A stretch of DNA of 58,784 nt from an uncultured beta proteobacterium. Lineage in GTDB: Bacteria > Pseudomonadota > Gammaproteobacteria > Burkholderiales > SG8-39. The notes beneath the pieces are model-generated. The model searched no databases. It was given only the letters and a program-made list of their open reading frames with translations, and was not told the origin of the DNA. Position numbers and translations under genes: made by a program. Location of the stretch: assembly GCA_902826155.1 (NCBI GenBank), contig CADEDU010000011.1, positions 37,192 through 95,975 on the forward strand, read 5' to 3'. Every line of letters starts with the position of its first letter. Within the stretch, counting starts at the first letter, position 1. Shown here piece by piece: positions 52,004 through 58,784 of this stretch.

Positions 52004-52321
52004 ATGATTTTCGACATCCGCATCTATACGACCGTCCCCGGCAAACTCAACGCCTGGCTCAAGCTCTACGAAGAGCACGCCTATCCGACGCAGCAGAAGT
52101 ACCTGGGCAAGCCCATCCTGTTCGCAACCACCGAAGTCGGTCCGCTCAATCAGATCATTCACGTGTGGGGATTCGCTTCGATGGCCGATCGCGAGGAGCG
52201 CCGCGGCAAGATGGATGCCGATCCCGCATGGGCAAAATATCGCCAGCTCAGCGGCGAAGCCGGGTACCTGATGGCGCAGGAAGATCGGCTGGCGAAATCG
52301 GCGTCGTTCTCGCCGCTATAG
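52004..52321 (+). CDS. NIPSNAP-family protein
   Basis: The 105-residue protein has the dimeric ferredoxin-like NIPSNAP pattern: MIFDIRIYTTVPGKLNAWLKLYEEHAYP, described in parts, then HVWGFASMADREERRGKMDADPAW as the helix-turn after the central strand. Family members occur beside catabolic genes; their reactions are mostly unknown. The ATG at 52004 follows GGGAGA. A preceding in-frame Met nine residues upstream is less likely because it lacks a ribosome-binding site. Confidence 0.88.
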   Translation: MIFDIRIYTTVPGKLNAWLKLYEEHAYPTQQKYLGKPILFATTEVGPLNQIIHVWGFASMADREERRGKMDADPAWAKYRQLSGEAGYLMAQEDRLAKSASFSPL

Positions 52322-52481
52322 CCGCCGCGTTCACTGCCGAATCACCGTCTGAATCGGAGCCACACCGCGCCGGCCTTCTCGCTTGCGCATCCGGCGGCTC
52401 CGGCGAGCAATCGAATGAAGGAACCGGCAAGTCGGGCAACACCGTCTCAGCTCCCGCACACCGTCTCGCCACACGCTGCGC

Positions 52482-54818
52482 ATGTCGGGCGATCTGATCG
52501 ACACCGTTGAATCGCTGCTGCAATCGCGGCTGGGCAAGCGCGCGGCTGAGGCATTGGGCGTGCCCGCGGCGAACATCGAGGCGGCGCTGCGCCTGGTCGC
52601 ACCCACCATCATGGCGGGCGTGGCCGAACAATGCGCGAGCGTCGATCAGGCCGACGACCTCCTGACCACCCTGCGCGGCGCACGCAAGGCCGATCCGAGC
52701 GGCGACGATCTGATCAAGCTGCTGGTCGAACGGGCGCCGCACGTTGGCGCACGCGCGCCCACGTTCCTCTCGCAGCTGCTCTTTGGTGCTCATGAAGATG
52801 CGGTGGTGGAAGCCATTGCTGCCTCGAGCACGCTGGAAACCCGTCCGGTCTCGCATCTGCTCGAGATCTGCATCATGGCGAGCTTCAGCCTGCTGCGCGA
52901 TCACGCACGCGAGGAAGGCTGGGACGGCGCGCGCATGCGCCAGGCGCTGCAGCTCGAGCGCATGCTGATCAAGATGGAGCTCGATCGCGAGGTCGCCAAG
53001 GCCACCGGCTTCGATTGGCTGGCGTCCGATGATCCGCGCGCGCTATTCACGGCGAAACAGGCGACTCCGCCCTCGGGTGCGCAAGATCCTTCCGGAGTCT
53101 CGTCGACCGGCAAATCCAATAGCGCGGTCGAGTCTTCGGGCGACACCAGCACCAGAGGCAGCGATGCCGCGCCGCGTCCCCGCGATTCCGCGCCACGCTC
53201 GCGCAAGTCGATCGTCGATCTGCTGCACGCGCGCATGGCGCAGGGCGCGCTCCCCAGTGCAGCCCCGCCATCGGCATCGCCATTGAATGCCGGCGCGGCG
53301 GCCGGCAACTCGGTGTATGCGCAGCGCCGGCTCGACGAATGGCTGGATCCGGCCCGCAAAGCCGCGCTCGATGCCGCAACGGCCGCGTCTGCTGTCAATA
53401 TGCGGCCGACCGAAATCGCGGAACCAGGACCGCCCATCACCGCTTCGACGGGAGAACTCGCTGCTCCCAACGCCGACACCACAGCTGAGCAAAGCGTCGC
53501 GCCAGACTCGGACGATGAGCCGGTTCGTGAAGTGCACCTCGGAATCAGCACTGCGATCGAGCTCGAACAGACCTGGCCGCGCAACCCCGTGATCGCATCC
53601 GCGCTCGGCAATGCCGCGCGTCGCCCTGTCGATTCGGATCCGCCTCACGCCGCAGCCGAACACGCTCTCCAGCAAGCCGCGCCGTCGCCAAATGTAGATA
53701 TCACGGCCCCGATCGCCGCAGTTCCGACCGCCGAGTCGGCTCCCGCCGATCGTGTCCCCGCCGACCCGGCAGACGAACTCGATTTCGAGAAGACGATGCC
53801 GTTGCCGTTCGACCCGGCGCGTCATATGGCGAGCGCGCGCTGGCCGTTCTCGATTTTCGCCTGCCGTGACCCGATTTATCTCGAGGCCCCGGAATCGTAC
53901 GCAACGCGCCTGCCGTCCGACGGCGCGCGCCCGCGAGCGGCCTCCACGCAGGAATCGCTGGCGTCGTCAACCATTGCGCCGGAGTCGGCTCCGCTCGCAC
54001 AATCGGACCTGACCCTCCGTTCGAGCGAACCGGAACGCGCGGCTGCGAATAAGAGCGCACCGGCCATCACGCGACCGGCCATACCGAGCCCGACGATATT
54101 CAGCGACGAAGTGGCCTCCGACCCCAAACCTCATCCGACCAAATCGATTTCCAACTGGTGGCTCGGACCAGTGGTGATCGTGGCGGCCGTGGTCGCGCTG
54201 ATCATCCTCAGCTATCGCATCACCGGCCAGCGCAGCGCCCCTGAACCCACGCCGCCTGCACAGGCGCCCACGAAACAGTCGGCCACCGAGCCGGCAAGCG
54301 TGCCGGCAGCCCCGACCGGCGTACCCAGCGTGCAGCACGAGGCAAAGCTCGGCGCGGCCGCGGCCTTCAGCACGGTGACGTTACCCGGCGGCGCGCAATT
54401 GAATGTGCGCAGCAACGGCTTCATCGCGAGTCTGGCAAGCACCCTGGGCGACGCCGGCACCGGTGCCGGTGCCGGGCAGCGCTTCGTAATGGACGAAATC
54501 AGCTTCGATCGCGACACCGCGATGCTGGCACCTGGTTCGGATGCGCAGTTGCGTCAGCTGACCGAAGTGCTCGATGCGTTCCCGAACGCGAAGATCCGCA
54601 TCGAGGGCCACACCGATCGCGACGGCGACACGGCCGTGATCCGCGCGCTGTCGGCAGATCGGGCCGCCTCGGTCAAGGCGTCGCTGATCATGAACGGCAT
54701 CAGCGAAGAGCGCGTCCTGTCGCAAGGCTTCGGCGCCGACAAACCGCTGTCGACCTCGACCAGTGCGCAGGAGCGCGCCCAGAACCGCCGTGTCGAGATC
54801 GTCATCGTCGAGCGCTGA
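52482..54818 (+). CDS. DUF937-OmpA fusion envelope protein
   Basis: The 778-residue protein has an N-terminal DUF937-like helical domain (LLQSRLGKRAAEALG, VAPTIMAGVAEQ; about residues 1-100). A helical segment and a long Ala/Pro/Ser-rich region (185-550) follow. One transmembrane helix lies near residues 558-580 (WWLGPVVIVAAVVALIIL). A C-terminal OmpA peptidoglycan-binding domain (670-778) has GHTDRDGD, LSADRAASVKAS and NRRVEIVI. The expected topology is cytoplasmic N-terminus and periplasmic OmpA domain, linking a cytoplasmic module to the cell wall. Confidence 0.88.
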   Translation: MSGDLIDTVESLLQSRLGKRAAEALGVPAANIEAALRLVAPTIMAGVAEQCASVDQADDLLTTLRGARKADPSGDDLIKLLVERAPHVGARAPTFLSQLLFGAHEDAVVEAIAASSTLETRPVSHLLEICIMASFSLLRDHAREEGWDGARMRQALQLERMLIKMELDREVAKATGFDWLASDDPRALFTAKQATPPSGAQDPSGVSSTGKSNSAVESSGDTSTRGSDAAPRPRDSAPRSRKSIVDLLHARMAQGALPSAAPPSASPLNAGAAAGNSVYAQRRLDEWLDPARKAALDAATAASAVNMRPTEIAEPGPPITASTGELAAPNADTTAEQSVAPDSDDEPVREVHLGISTAIELEQTWPRNPVIASALGNAARRPVDSDPPHAAAEHALQQAAPSPNVDITAPIAAVPTAESAPADRVPADPADELDFEKTMPLPFDPARHMASARWPFSIFACRDPIYLEAPESYATRLPSDGARPRAASTQESLASSTIAPESAPLAQSDLTLRSSEPERAAANKSAPAITRPAIPSPTIFSDEVASDPKPHPTKSISNWWLGPVVIVAAVVALIILSYRITGQRSAPEPTPPAQAPTKQSATEPASVPAAPTGVPSVQHEAKLGAAAAFSTVTLPGGAQLNVRSNGFIASLASTLGDAGTGAGAGQRFVMDEISFDRDTAMLAPGSDAQLRQLTEVLDAFPNAKIRIEGHTDRDGDTAVIRALSADRAASVKASLIMNGISEERVLSQGFGADKPLSTSTSAQERAQNRRVEIVIVER

Positions 54819-54934
54819 ATTCCCGAACTGCGGTGCACGCTGGTGTGGTGCACGCGAGGCGATGCACCTCAGGTATCCTCGCGAACGTTCAACATCGCCG
54901 CAATCAACATCGGGACATCCCGACTGGAGCAGCC

Positions 54935-55633
54935 ATGAGCATGGGCTTTCGCATCCTTCCTGCCGCCCCGCGTCCACCCAAGAACCTCGTCGACGGCCTC
55001 GGCCAGCAGGTCACGCCGCACCTGTCCGACAGCATGAACCGCATTCAGGGTGCATCGAGCGTGATCCGGCCGTGGCACAAGTTCGGCGAAGGCGATGCCG
55101 GAACCAAACCCGGCAAGCTCGTCGGCGTCGCGCTGACGGTGCGTGTGTCGGCCGGCGATAACCTGATGGTGCACAAAGCAATCGACATCGCCCAGCCTGG
55201 CGACGTGATCGTGGTCGACGCCGGCGGCTACATCGATCAGGCGATCATCGGCGACATCATGTCGACCTCGGCCAAGGCGCGCGGCGTGGCCGGCTTCATC
55301 ATCGACGGCGCGATTCGCGATGCGGGCGAAATCGCCTCGCGCCACTATCCGATCTACGCGCGCGCGGCGATCCATCGCGGTCCGTACAAGAACGGCCCGG
55401 GTGAGATCAACGTGCCGGTGTCGATCGGCGGCATGGTGGTGAGCCCGGGCGACATCATCGTCGGCGACGAAGACGGCGTCGTGGCGGTTCCGGTGTCGCA
55501 GGCCGAAGCGGTGCTGGCCTCGGCGCGTTCGATCAAGGTCAAGGAAGAGCAGGCGCTCAAAGCCATCGCCGAGGGCAAGGCCGACCGCCGCTGGGTCGAC
55601 GAGTCGCTCAAGGCCAAAGGCTGCCAGTTCTAG
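54935..55633 (+). CDS. RraA-like protein / 4-carboxy-4-hydroxy-2-oxoadipate aldolase-like
   Basis: The 232-residue protein has the RraA/class II aldolase pattern: QPGDVIVVDAGGYIDQAIIG, with the metal-site segment GFIIDGAIRDAGEI (Arg and Asp) and SIGGMVVSPGDIIVGDEDG. This group includes HMG/CHA aldolases that cleave tricarboxylic oxo-acids to pyruvate or oxaloacetate. The full-length RNase E inhibitor RraA is shorter, so the aldolase branch is preferred. TGGAGC lies 5 nt before the ATG. It is 7 nt upstream of an HpcH/HpaI-type gene, so the two are coupled. Confidence 0.85.
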   Translation: MSMGFRILPAAPRPPKNLVDGLGQQVTPHLSDSMNRIQGASSVIRPWHKFGEGDAGTKPGKLVGVALTVRVSAGDNLMVHKAIDIAQPGDVIVVDAGGYIDQAIIGDIMSTSAKARGVAGFIIDGAIRDAGEIASRHYPIYARAAIHRGPYKNGPGEINVPVSIGGMVVSPGDIIVGDEDGVVAVPVSQAEAVLASARSIKVKEEQALKAIAEGKADRRWVDESLKAKGCQF

Positions 55634-55640
55634 CTGCGCC

Positions 55641-56408
55641 ATGTCTGCCGTCGATACACGACTTCGCGGGCTGCTCAAGAGCGGCCGACCGCTCGCCGGA
55701 ACGTTCATCGGCTTTCCCAGCCCGGCGCTGGTCGAGATGTGCGGCTATGCCGGGTTCGATTTCGTCATCATCGACAACGAACACGGGCCGGCGTCGATCG
55801 AGACCACCGAGCATCTGATTCGCGCCGCGCGTTGCGCCGGCACCATCCCGATCGTGCGCTGCAATGAAGGCGAGTTGCAGCGTGTGCTCGACGCCGGCGC
55901 CTCGGGCGTGCAGGTGCCCACGGTCAACACGGCCGACGATGCGCGACGCATCGTCGAGCGCTGCAAGTATCCGCCGCTCGGCAAACGCAGCGCCGCGTTC
56001 ACCACGCGCGCGGGCGGCTACACCTTCCATGGCGGGCCCGATCAGGCGGCACGCGCCAACGAAGGCGTGGCGATCATCGCGATGCTCGAGACGATCGAGG
56101 CAGTGGGCAATCTCGATGCGATTCTCGAGGTGGAAGGCATCGACGCGATCTTCATCGGCCTGTCGGATCTGGCGCTGTCGATGGGCATGCCCGGCGGCAA
56201 CACCAAATCGGAAGTGCAGGATGTGGTGCGCGGTTGCATCGAGAAGATCGGCGCCAAGGGCATCGCCCCGGGCATCCTCGCCTCGTCGCAGCGCGACTTC
56301 TATCGCTACCACCAGCTCGGCGCGCGCTATCTGCCGATGGCGCTCACCTCACTCATCGGCGGCGCGCTGCGCGAAGCGGTAGCGATGCGGCGCGGCGCAG
56401 GCGGCTAG
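55641..56408 (+). CDS. HpcH/HpaI-family aldolase
   Basis: The 255-residue TIM-barrel protein has the family motifs FVIIDNEHGPAS (with Glu and His of the active site), MLETIEAVGN (metal Glu) and IGLSDLALSMGMPG (metal Asp). It matches 2-keto-3-deoxy-L-rhamnonate/4-hydroxy-2-oxoheptanedioate aldolases, which cleave hydroxy-keto acids to pyruvate and an aldehyde. The start 7 nt after the RraA-like stop lacks its own good ribosome-binding site, so translation is probably coupled. It could act after the sugar-acid dehydratase at 48522-50246, which is inference. Confidence 0.88.
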   Translation: MSAVDTRLRGLLKSGRPLAGTFIGFPSPALVEMCGYAGFDFVIIDNEHGPASIETTEHLIRAARCAGTIPIVRCNEGELQRVLDAGASGVQVPTVNTADDARRIVERCKYPPLGKRSAAFTTRAGGYTFHGGPDQAARANEGVAIIAMLETIEAVGNLDAILEVEGIDAIFIGLSDLALSMGMPGGNTKSEVQDVVRGCIEKIGAKGIAPGILASSQRDFYRYHQLGARYLPMALTSLIGGALREAVAMRRGAGG

Positions 56409-56434
56409 CGCGCGCCGGTCTTACGCACCGCGCC

Positions 56435-58099
56435 CTACCCGCCGAATCCGTCCGCGATCACCACGTCGATCAGGTTCGGCTTGCCTGACTGCACGCCGGC
56501 CTGCACTGCGGCTTTCAGCTCATCGGGCTTGGTGATGCGCTTCGCGCTCACGCCCATGCCGCTCGCGACGCTCACGAAGTCGATCTCCGGATTCTTGAAA
56601 TCCATGCCGGTGAAACGATCGGTGTGGCGCGAAGCCACCAGCCGCTCCTTGATGATGCGATAGCTCTTGTTGTTGCAGATGACGTAGGTGATCGGCAGGT
56701 TGTAATGCGCGGCCGACCACAGCGCCTGGATGCTGTACATCGAGGCGCCATCGCCGACGATCGCCACGATCGGCCGTCCGGGTTGCGCCAGGCTTGCGCC
56801 GATCGCACCGGGCGTGCCGAAGCCCAGGCCGCCGCTCGCCAAGCCGTAGTAGCTGTGCGGATCGCGCATGTTGAAGAACGCCGGGAACTGATGCGTGGTG
56901 GTCACGCCCTCGTCGATCACCAATGCGTTCTTGGGCATCGCCTCGGTCACCGCGTAGAGCAGGAACTTCGGATCGATCGGCGCGGTCTCGGCCACGGCAA
57001 GCGCGTCGATGCAGGCACGATCGCGCATCGTGGACCAGTTGCGCGCCTTGATCTCCGCGGTGCGTCGCTCGGCGGCAGCAGCGTAGTCGCCCGATCGTCT
57101 GGCGCGCAGCGCCGGCAGCAGCACCGCCAGCGCATCCTTCACGTTGGCCTGCACCGCGATCTCGGTCGGATAATTCTTGCCCAGCTCCCAATCGCGTTCG
57201 CTGATGTGCATCACCGGCACGCCGGCGGGCAGCGGCTCGATCGGGCTGTGCACCGACATGCGCAGCAGGTCCGCGCCCAGGCACACGATCAGATCGTGCG
57301 GTGCCAGCGTGTCACGCACCTGCTTCTGCGAACGAGTGAGCGAGCTGATGTGCAACGGATGGTCGCTGTTGAACGCCGCCTTGAACGGCACCGCTTCCTG
57401 ATACACCCCGGCGCCAAGCAACGAAGCGAACTCGCCGGCTTCGGCGAATGCGTCGCGCGTGGCGAGCTCCTGTCCGGCGATGATTACCGGCTTCTTCGCA
57501 GCGAGCAGCCGATCGATCAGCATCGCAATCGTGGCATCGGTGGGGCGCATCGACGCTTCCACGCGCGTCGGAAAACCCAGGTCGAGGTCGCGCTCCTGGT
57601 CGAGCACGTCGCCGGGCAGGCTGATGAACACCGGGCCGGTCGGCGGCGTGAGCGCGACCTTGGCAGCCCGATGCACGATGCGCGGCAGATCCTCGATTCG
57701 CGTCGGTTCGACGGCCCACTTCACCAGCGGCTCGGCCATGCGCACCAGCGGACCGGCGAGTAGCGGTTCGGTGAGCCCGTGCCCCTGCTCGTATTGGCCT
57801 GCGGTGACGATGATCGGCGAGCCGTGAAAATGCGCGGTGTAGAGCGAGCCCATCGCGTGGCCCAACCCCGGCGCGACGTGCAGATTGCAGGCGGCCAGCT
57901 TGCCCGAGACGCGCGAGTAGGTGTCGGCCATCGCCACCACGATCGATTCCTGCAGACCGAGCACGTACTTGAGCTGCGGAAACTTGGGCACGACCTCCAT
58001 GATCGGCAATTCGGTGGTGCCGGGATTGCCGAACAGATGGGTGACGCCGTTGTCGACGAGAAGCTGCAGGAAGGCCGAGCGGCCGTTGATCATGGGCAT
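56435..58099 (-). CDS. ThDP-dependent decarboxylase, benzoylformate decarboxylase / acetolactate synthase-like
   Basis: The 554-residue protein has the three-domain ThDP layout. The cofactor-activating glutamate is Glu51 in GLQES. The N-terminal FGNPGTTELP and the ThDP-Mg motif starting GDGASMY and ending NLPITYVICNN are clear. Benzoylformate decarboxylases and related 2-keto-acid decarboxylases share the NPGTTELP start. The substrate is unknown; a 2-oxo acid from the adjacent aldolase genes is possible. It is convergent with the HpcH/HpaI gene and shortly downstream of the SDR gene on the same strand. Confidence 0.88.
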   Translation of the reverse strand: MPMINGRSAFLQLLVDNGVTHLFGNPGTTELPIMEVVPKFPQLKYVLGLQESIVVAMADTYSRVSGKLAACNLHVAPGLGHAMGSLYTAHFHGSPIIVTAGQYEQGHGLTEPLLAGPLVRMAEPLVKWAVEPTRIEDLPRIVHRAAKVALTPPTGPVFISLPGDVLDQERDLDLGFPTRVEASMRPTDATIAMLIDRLLAAKKPVIIAGQELATRDAFAEAGEFASLLGAGVYQEAVPFKAAFNSDHPLHISSLTRSQKQVRDTLAPHDLIVCLGADLLRMSVHSPIEPLPAGVPVMHISERDWELGKNYPTEIAVQANVKDALAVLLPALRARRSGDYAAAAERRTAEIKARNWSTMRDRACIDALAVAETAPIDPKFLLYAVTEAMPKNALVIDEGVTTTHQFPAFFNMRDPHSYYGLASGGLGFGTPGAIGASLAQPGRPIVAIVGDGASMYSIQALWSAAHYNLPITYVICNNKSYRIIKERLVASRHTDRFTGMDFKNPEIDFVSVASGMGVSAKRITKPDELKAAVQAGVQSGKPNLIDVVIADGFGG

Positions 58100-58145
58100 G
58101 GCGTGCGAACCCGTGGGATGAGCGAAGTGCGGCGATGCTACCGCG

Positions 58146-58784
58146 TCAGTACATCACCTGCCCACCGTTGGGGTGGATCACCTGTCCGCAGAAGAATCGC
58201 GCCTCATCAGAGGCCAGGAACACGTAGGCCGGCGTCACGTCATCCACCGTGCCCAAGCGTTTGAGCGGCACACCTGCGGCGATTGCCGCCTTGCGTTCCG
58301 GCGCGATCGGATCGAAGCCGGTATCGATCAGCCCGGGCCCCACGCCATTCACCAGAATGCCGTGCGGCGCCAATTCCCGGGCGAGTGCGCGAGTCAGCGT
58401 GATCAGTCCGCCTTTCGACGCGGAGTACGCGGTGTACTCCTCGCGACCCAACGTACCCAGCTGCGAGCAGGTGTTGATGATCCGCCCGCTTTGGCGCGGG
58501 ATCATGTGTCTTGCCGCCTCACGCGCGCACAGGAAGGCGCCACGCAGATTGACGTTGAGCACGCGGTCCCAGTCAGCCGCACGCATCTGCAACAGCGGAC
58601 GCGCGAGCTGCACGCCGGCGTTGTTGACCAGTATGTCGAGCCGCCCGAGCCGGCCCACCGCATCGCGCAGCAGTTGCTCGACCTGAGCTTCGTCGGTGAT
58701 ATCGCAGCGGATGGCGTGCGCGCGGCGGCCGAGCGCGTTGATCTCGCCGACCAGCGCGCTCGCCTCGCCCTCGTGATCGATCCA
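58146..58784 (-). CDS. short-chain dehydrogenase/reductase (5' part beyond window)
   Basis: The 212 visible residues are the C-terminal part of an SDR. They include the LVNNAG motif (NNAG), the catalytic Ser in TCSQLG, the active-site YSASKGG (YxxxK) and PGLIDTGF. The N-terminal glycine-rich cofactor loop lies past the right edge. An acidic residue or arginine deciding NAD or NADP use is not visible. The stop lies 46 nt from the start of the ThDP enzyme gene on the same strand, so they are probably an operon. Confidence 0.9.
   Translation of the reverse strand, partial: WIDHEGEASALVGEINALGRRAHAIRCDITDEAQVEQLLRDAVGRLGRLDILVNNAGVQLARPLLQMRAADWDRVLNVNLRGAFLCAREAARHMIPRQSGRIINTCSQLGTLGREEYTAYSASKGGLITLTRALARELAPHGILVNGVGPGLIDTGFDPIAPERKAAIAAGVPLKRLGTVDDVTPAYVFLASDEARFFCGQVIHPNGGQVMY

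Noticed and set aside
53043..53825. Minus-strand 260-residue frame opposite the DUF937-OmpA gene
   Set aside because: Arg/Gly-rich shadow of the low-complexity linker; no ribosome-binding site or domain.

Overview
The window is a GC-rich chromosomal segment, by inference from a betaproteobacterium and probably Burkholderiales-like. The reasons are the gene order of the cell-wall/division (dcw) cluster, Bug/TctC and TRAP solute-binding proteins, a RutE-type reductase, NIPSNAP, and a strong bias to G/C at third codon positions. No rRNA, tRNA, CRISPR array or intact insertion sequence was seen.

Region 1 (1-11.3 kb, minus strand) is the core dcw operon, read mraZ-rsmH-ftsL-ftsI-murE-murF-mraY-murD-ftsW-murG-(murC start). 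Most junctions overlap or lie within 40 nt. A sigma70-like promoter (11438-11466) with GGG-rich candidate MraZ boxes lies upstream of mraZ. Region 2 (11.9-13.3 kb) holds a conserved hypothetical gene and, divergent from it, a rutE-like nitroreductase.

Region 3 (13.4-32.0 kb, mostly minus strand) is a long catabolic cluster. It encodes a TRAP transporter (DctP, DctQ, DctM), a Bug-type binding protein, two MocA-type and two beta-hydroxyacid-type dehydrogenases, two amidohydrolases, two RidA-fold proteins, an alpha/beta hydrolase, a hydroxyquinol-type ring-cleavage dioxygenase and a two-subunit 3-oxoadipate CoA-transferase. A maleylacetate reductase follows, separated by an orphan VapC toxin with a broken antitoxin and a lipoprotein. 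Together these give a lower route hydroxyquinol -> maleylacetate -> 3-oxoadipate -> 3-oxoadipyl-CoA. The upper pathway and substrate are unknown and may be nitrogen-containing.

Region 4 (32.0-38.4 kb) looks compositionally foreign (lower GC). It carries a DyP-type peroxidase, a small unknown protein, a heme-oxygenase-fold (HDO-like) protein and a very large SAM/cyclase/AAA/TPR protein whose gene is interrupted by a single in-frame amber codon.

Region 5 (38.6-48.4 kb) is regulatory and unusual. Two paralogous tail-to-tail pairs of a LuxR-type HTH protein and a Crp/Fnr-type regulator bracket an EamA transporter, a 92-residue four-repeat GGGMI[S/A]P peptide, a DUF6065-like protein, an orphan solute-binding protein and a class III cyclase-TPR protein. 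The repeat peptide, the hairpin after it and the adjacent DUF6065-like gene look like a precursor/partner pair and are the best candidate for an undescribed system.

Region 6 (48.5-58.8 kb) holds an IlvD/Edd sugar-acid dehydratase, a c-type-heme Tll0287-like sensor with a small partner, a NIPSNAP protein, a DUF937-OmpA fusion, an RraA-like protein, an HpcH/HpaI aldolase, a benzoylformate-decarboxylase-like ThDP enzyme, and an SDR that runs off the right edge.
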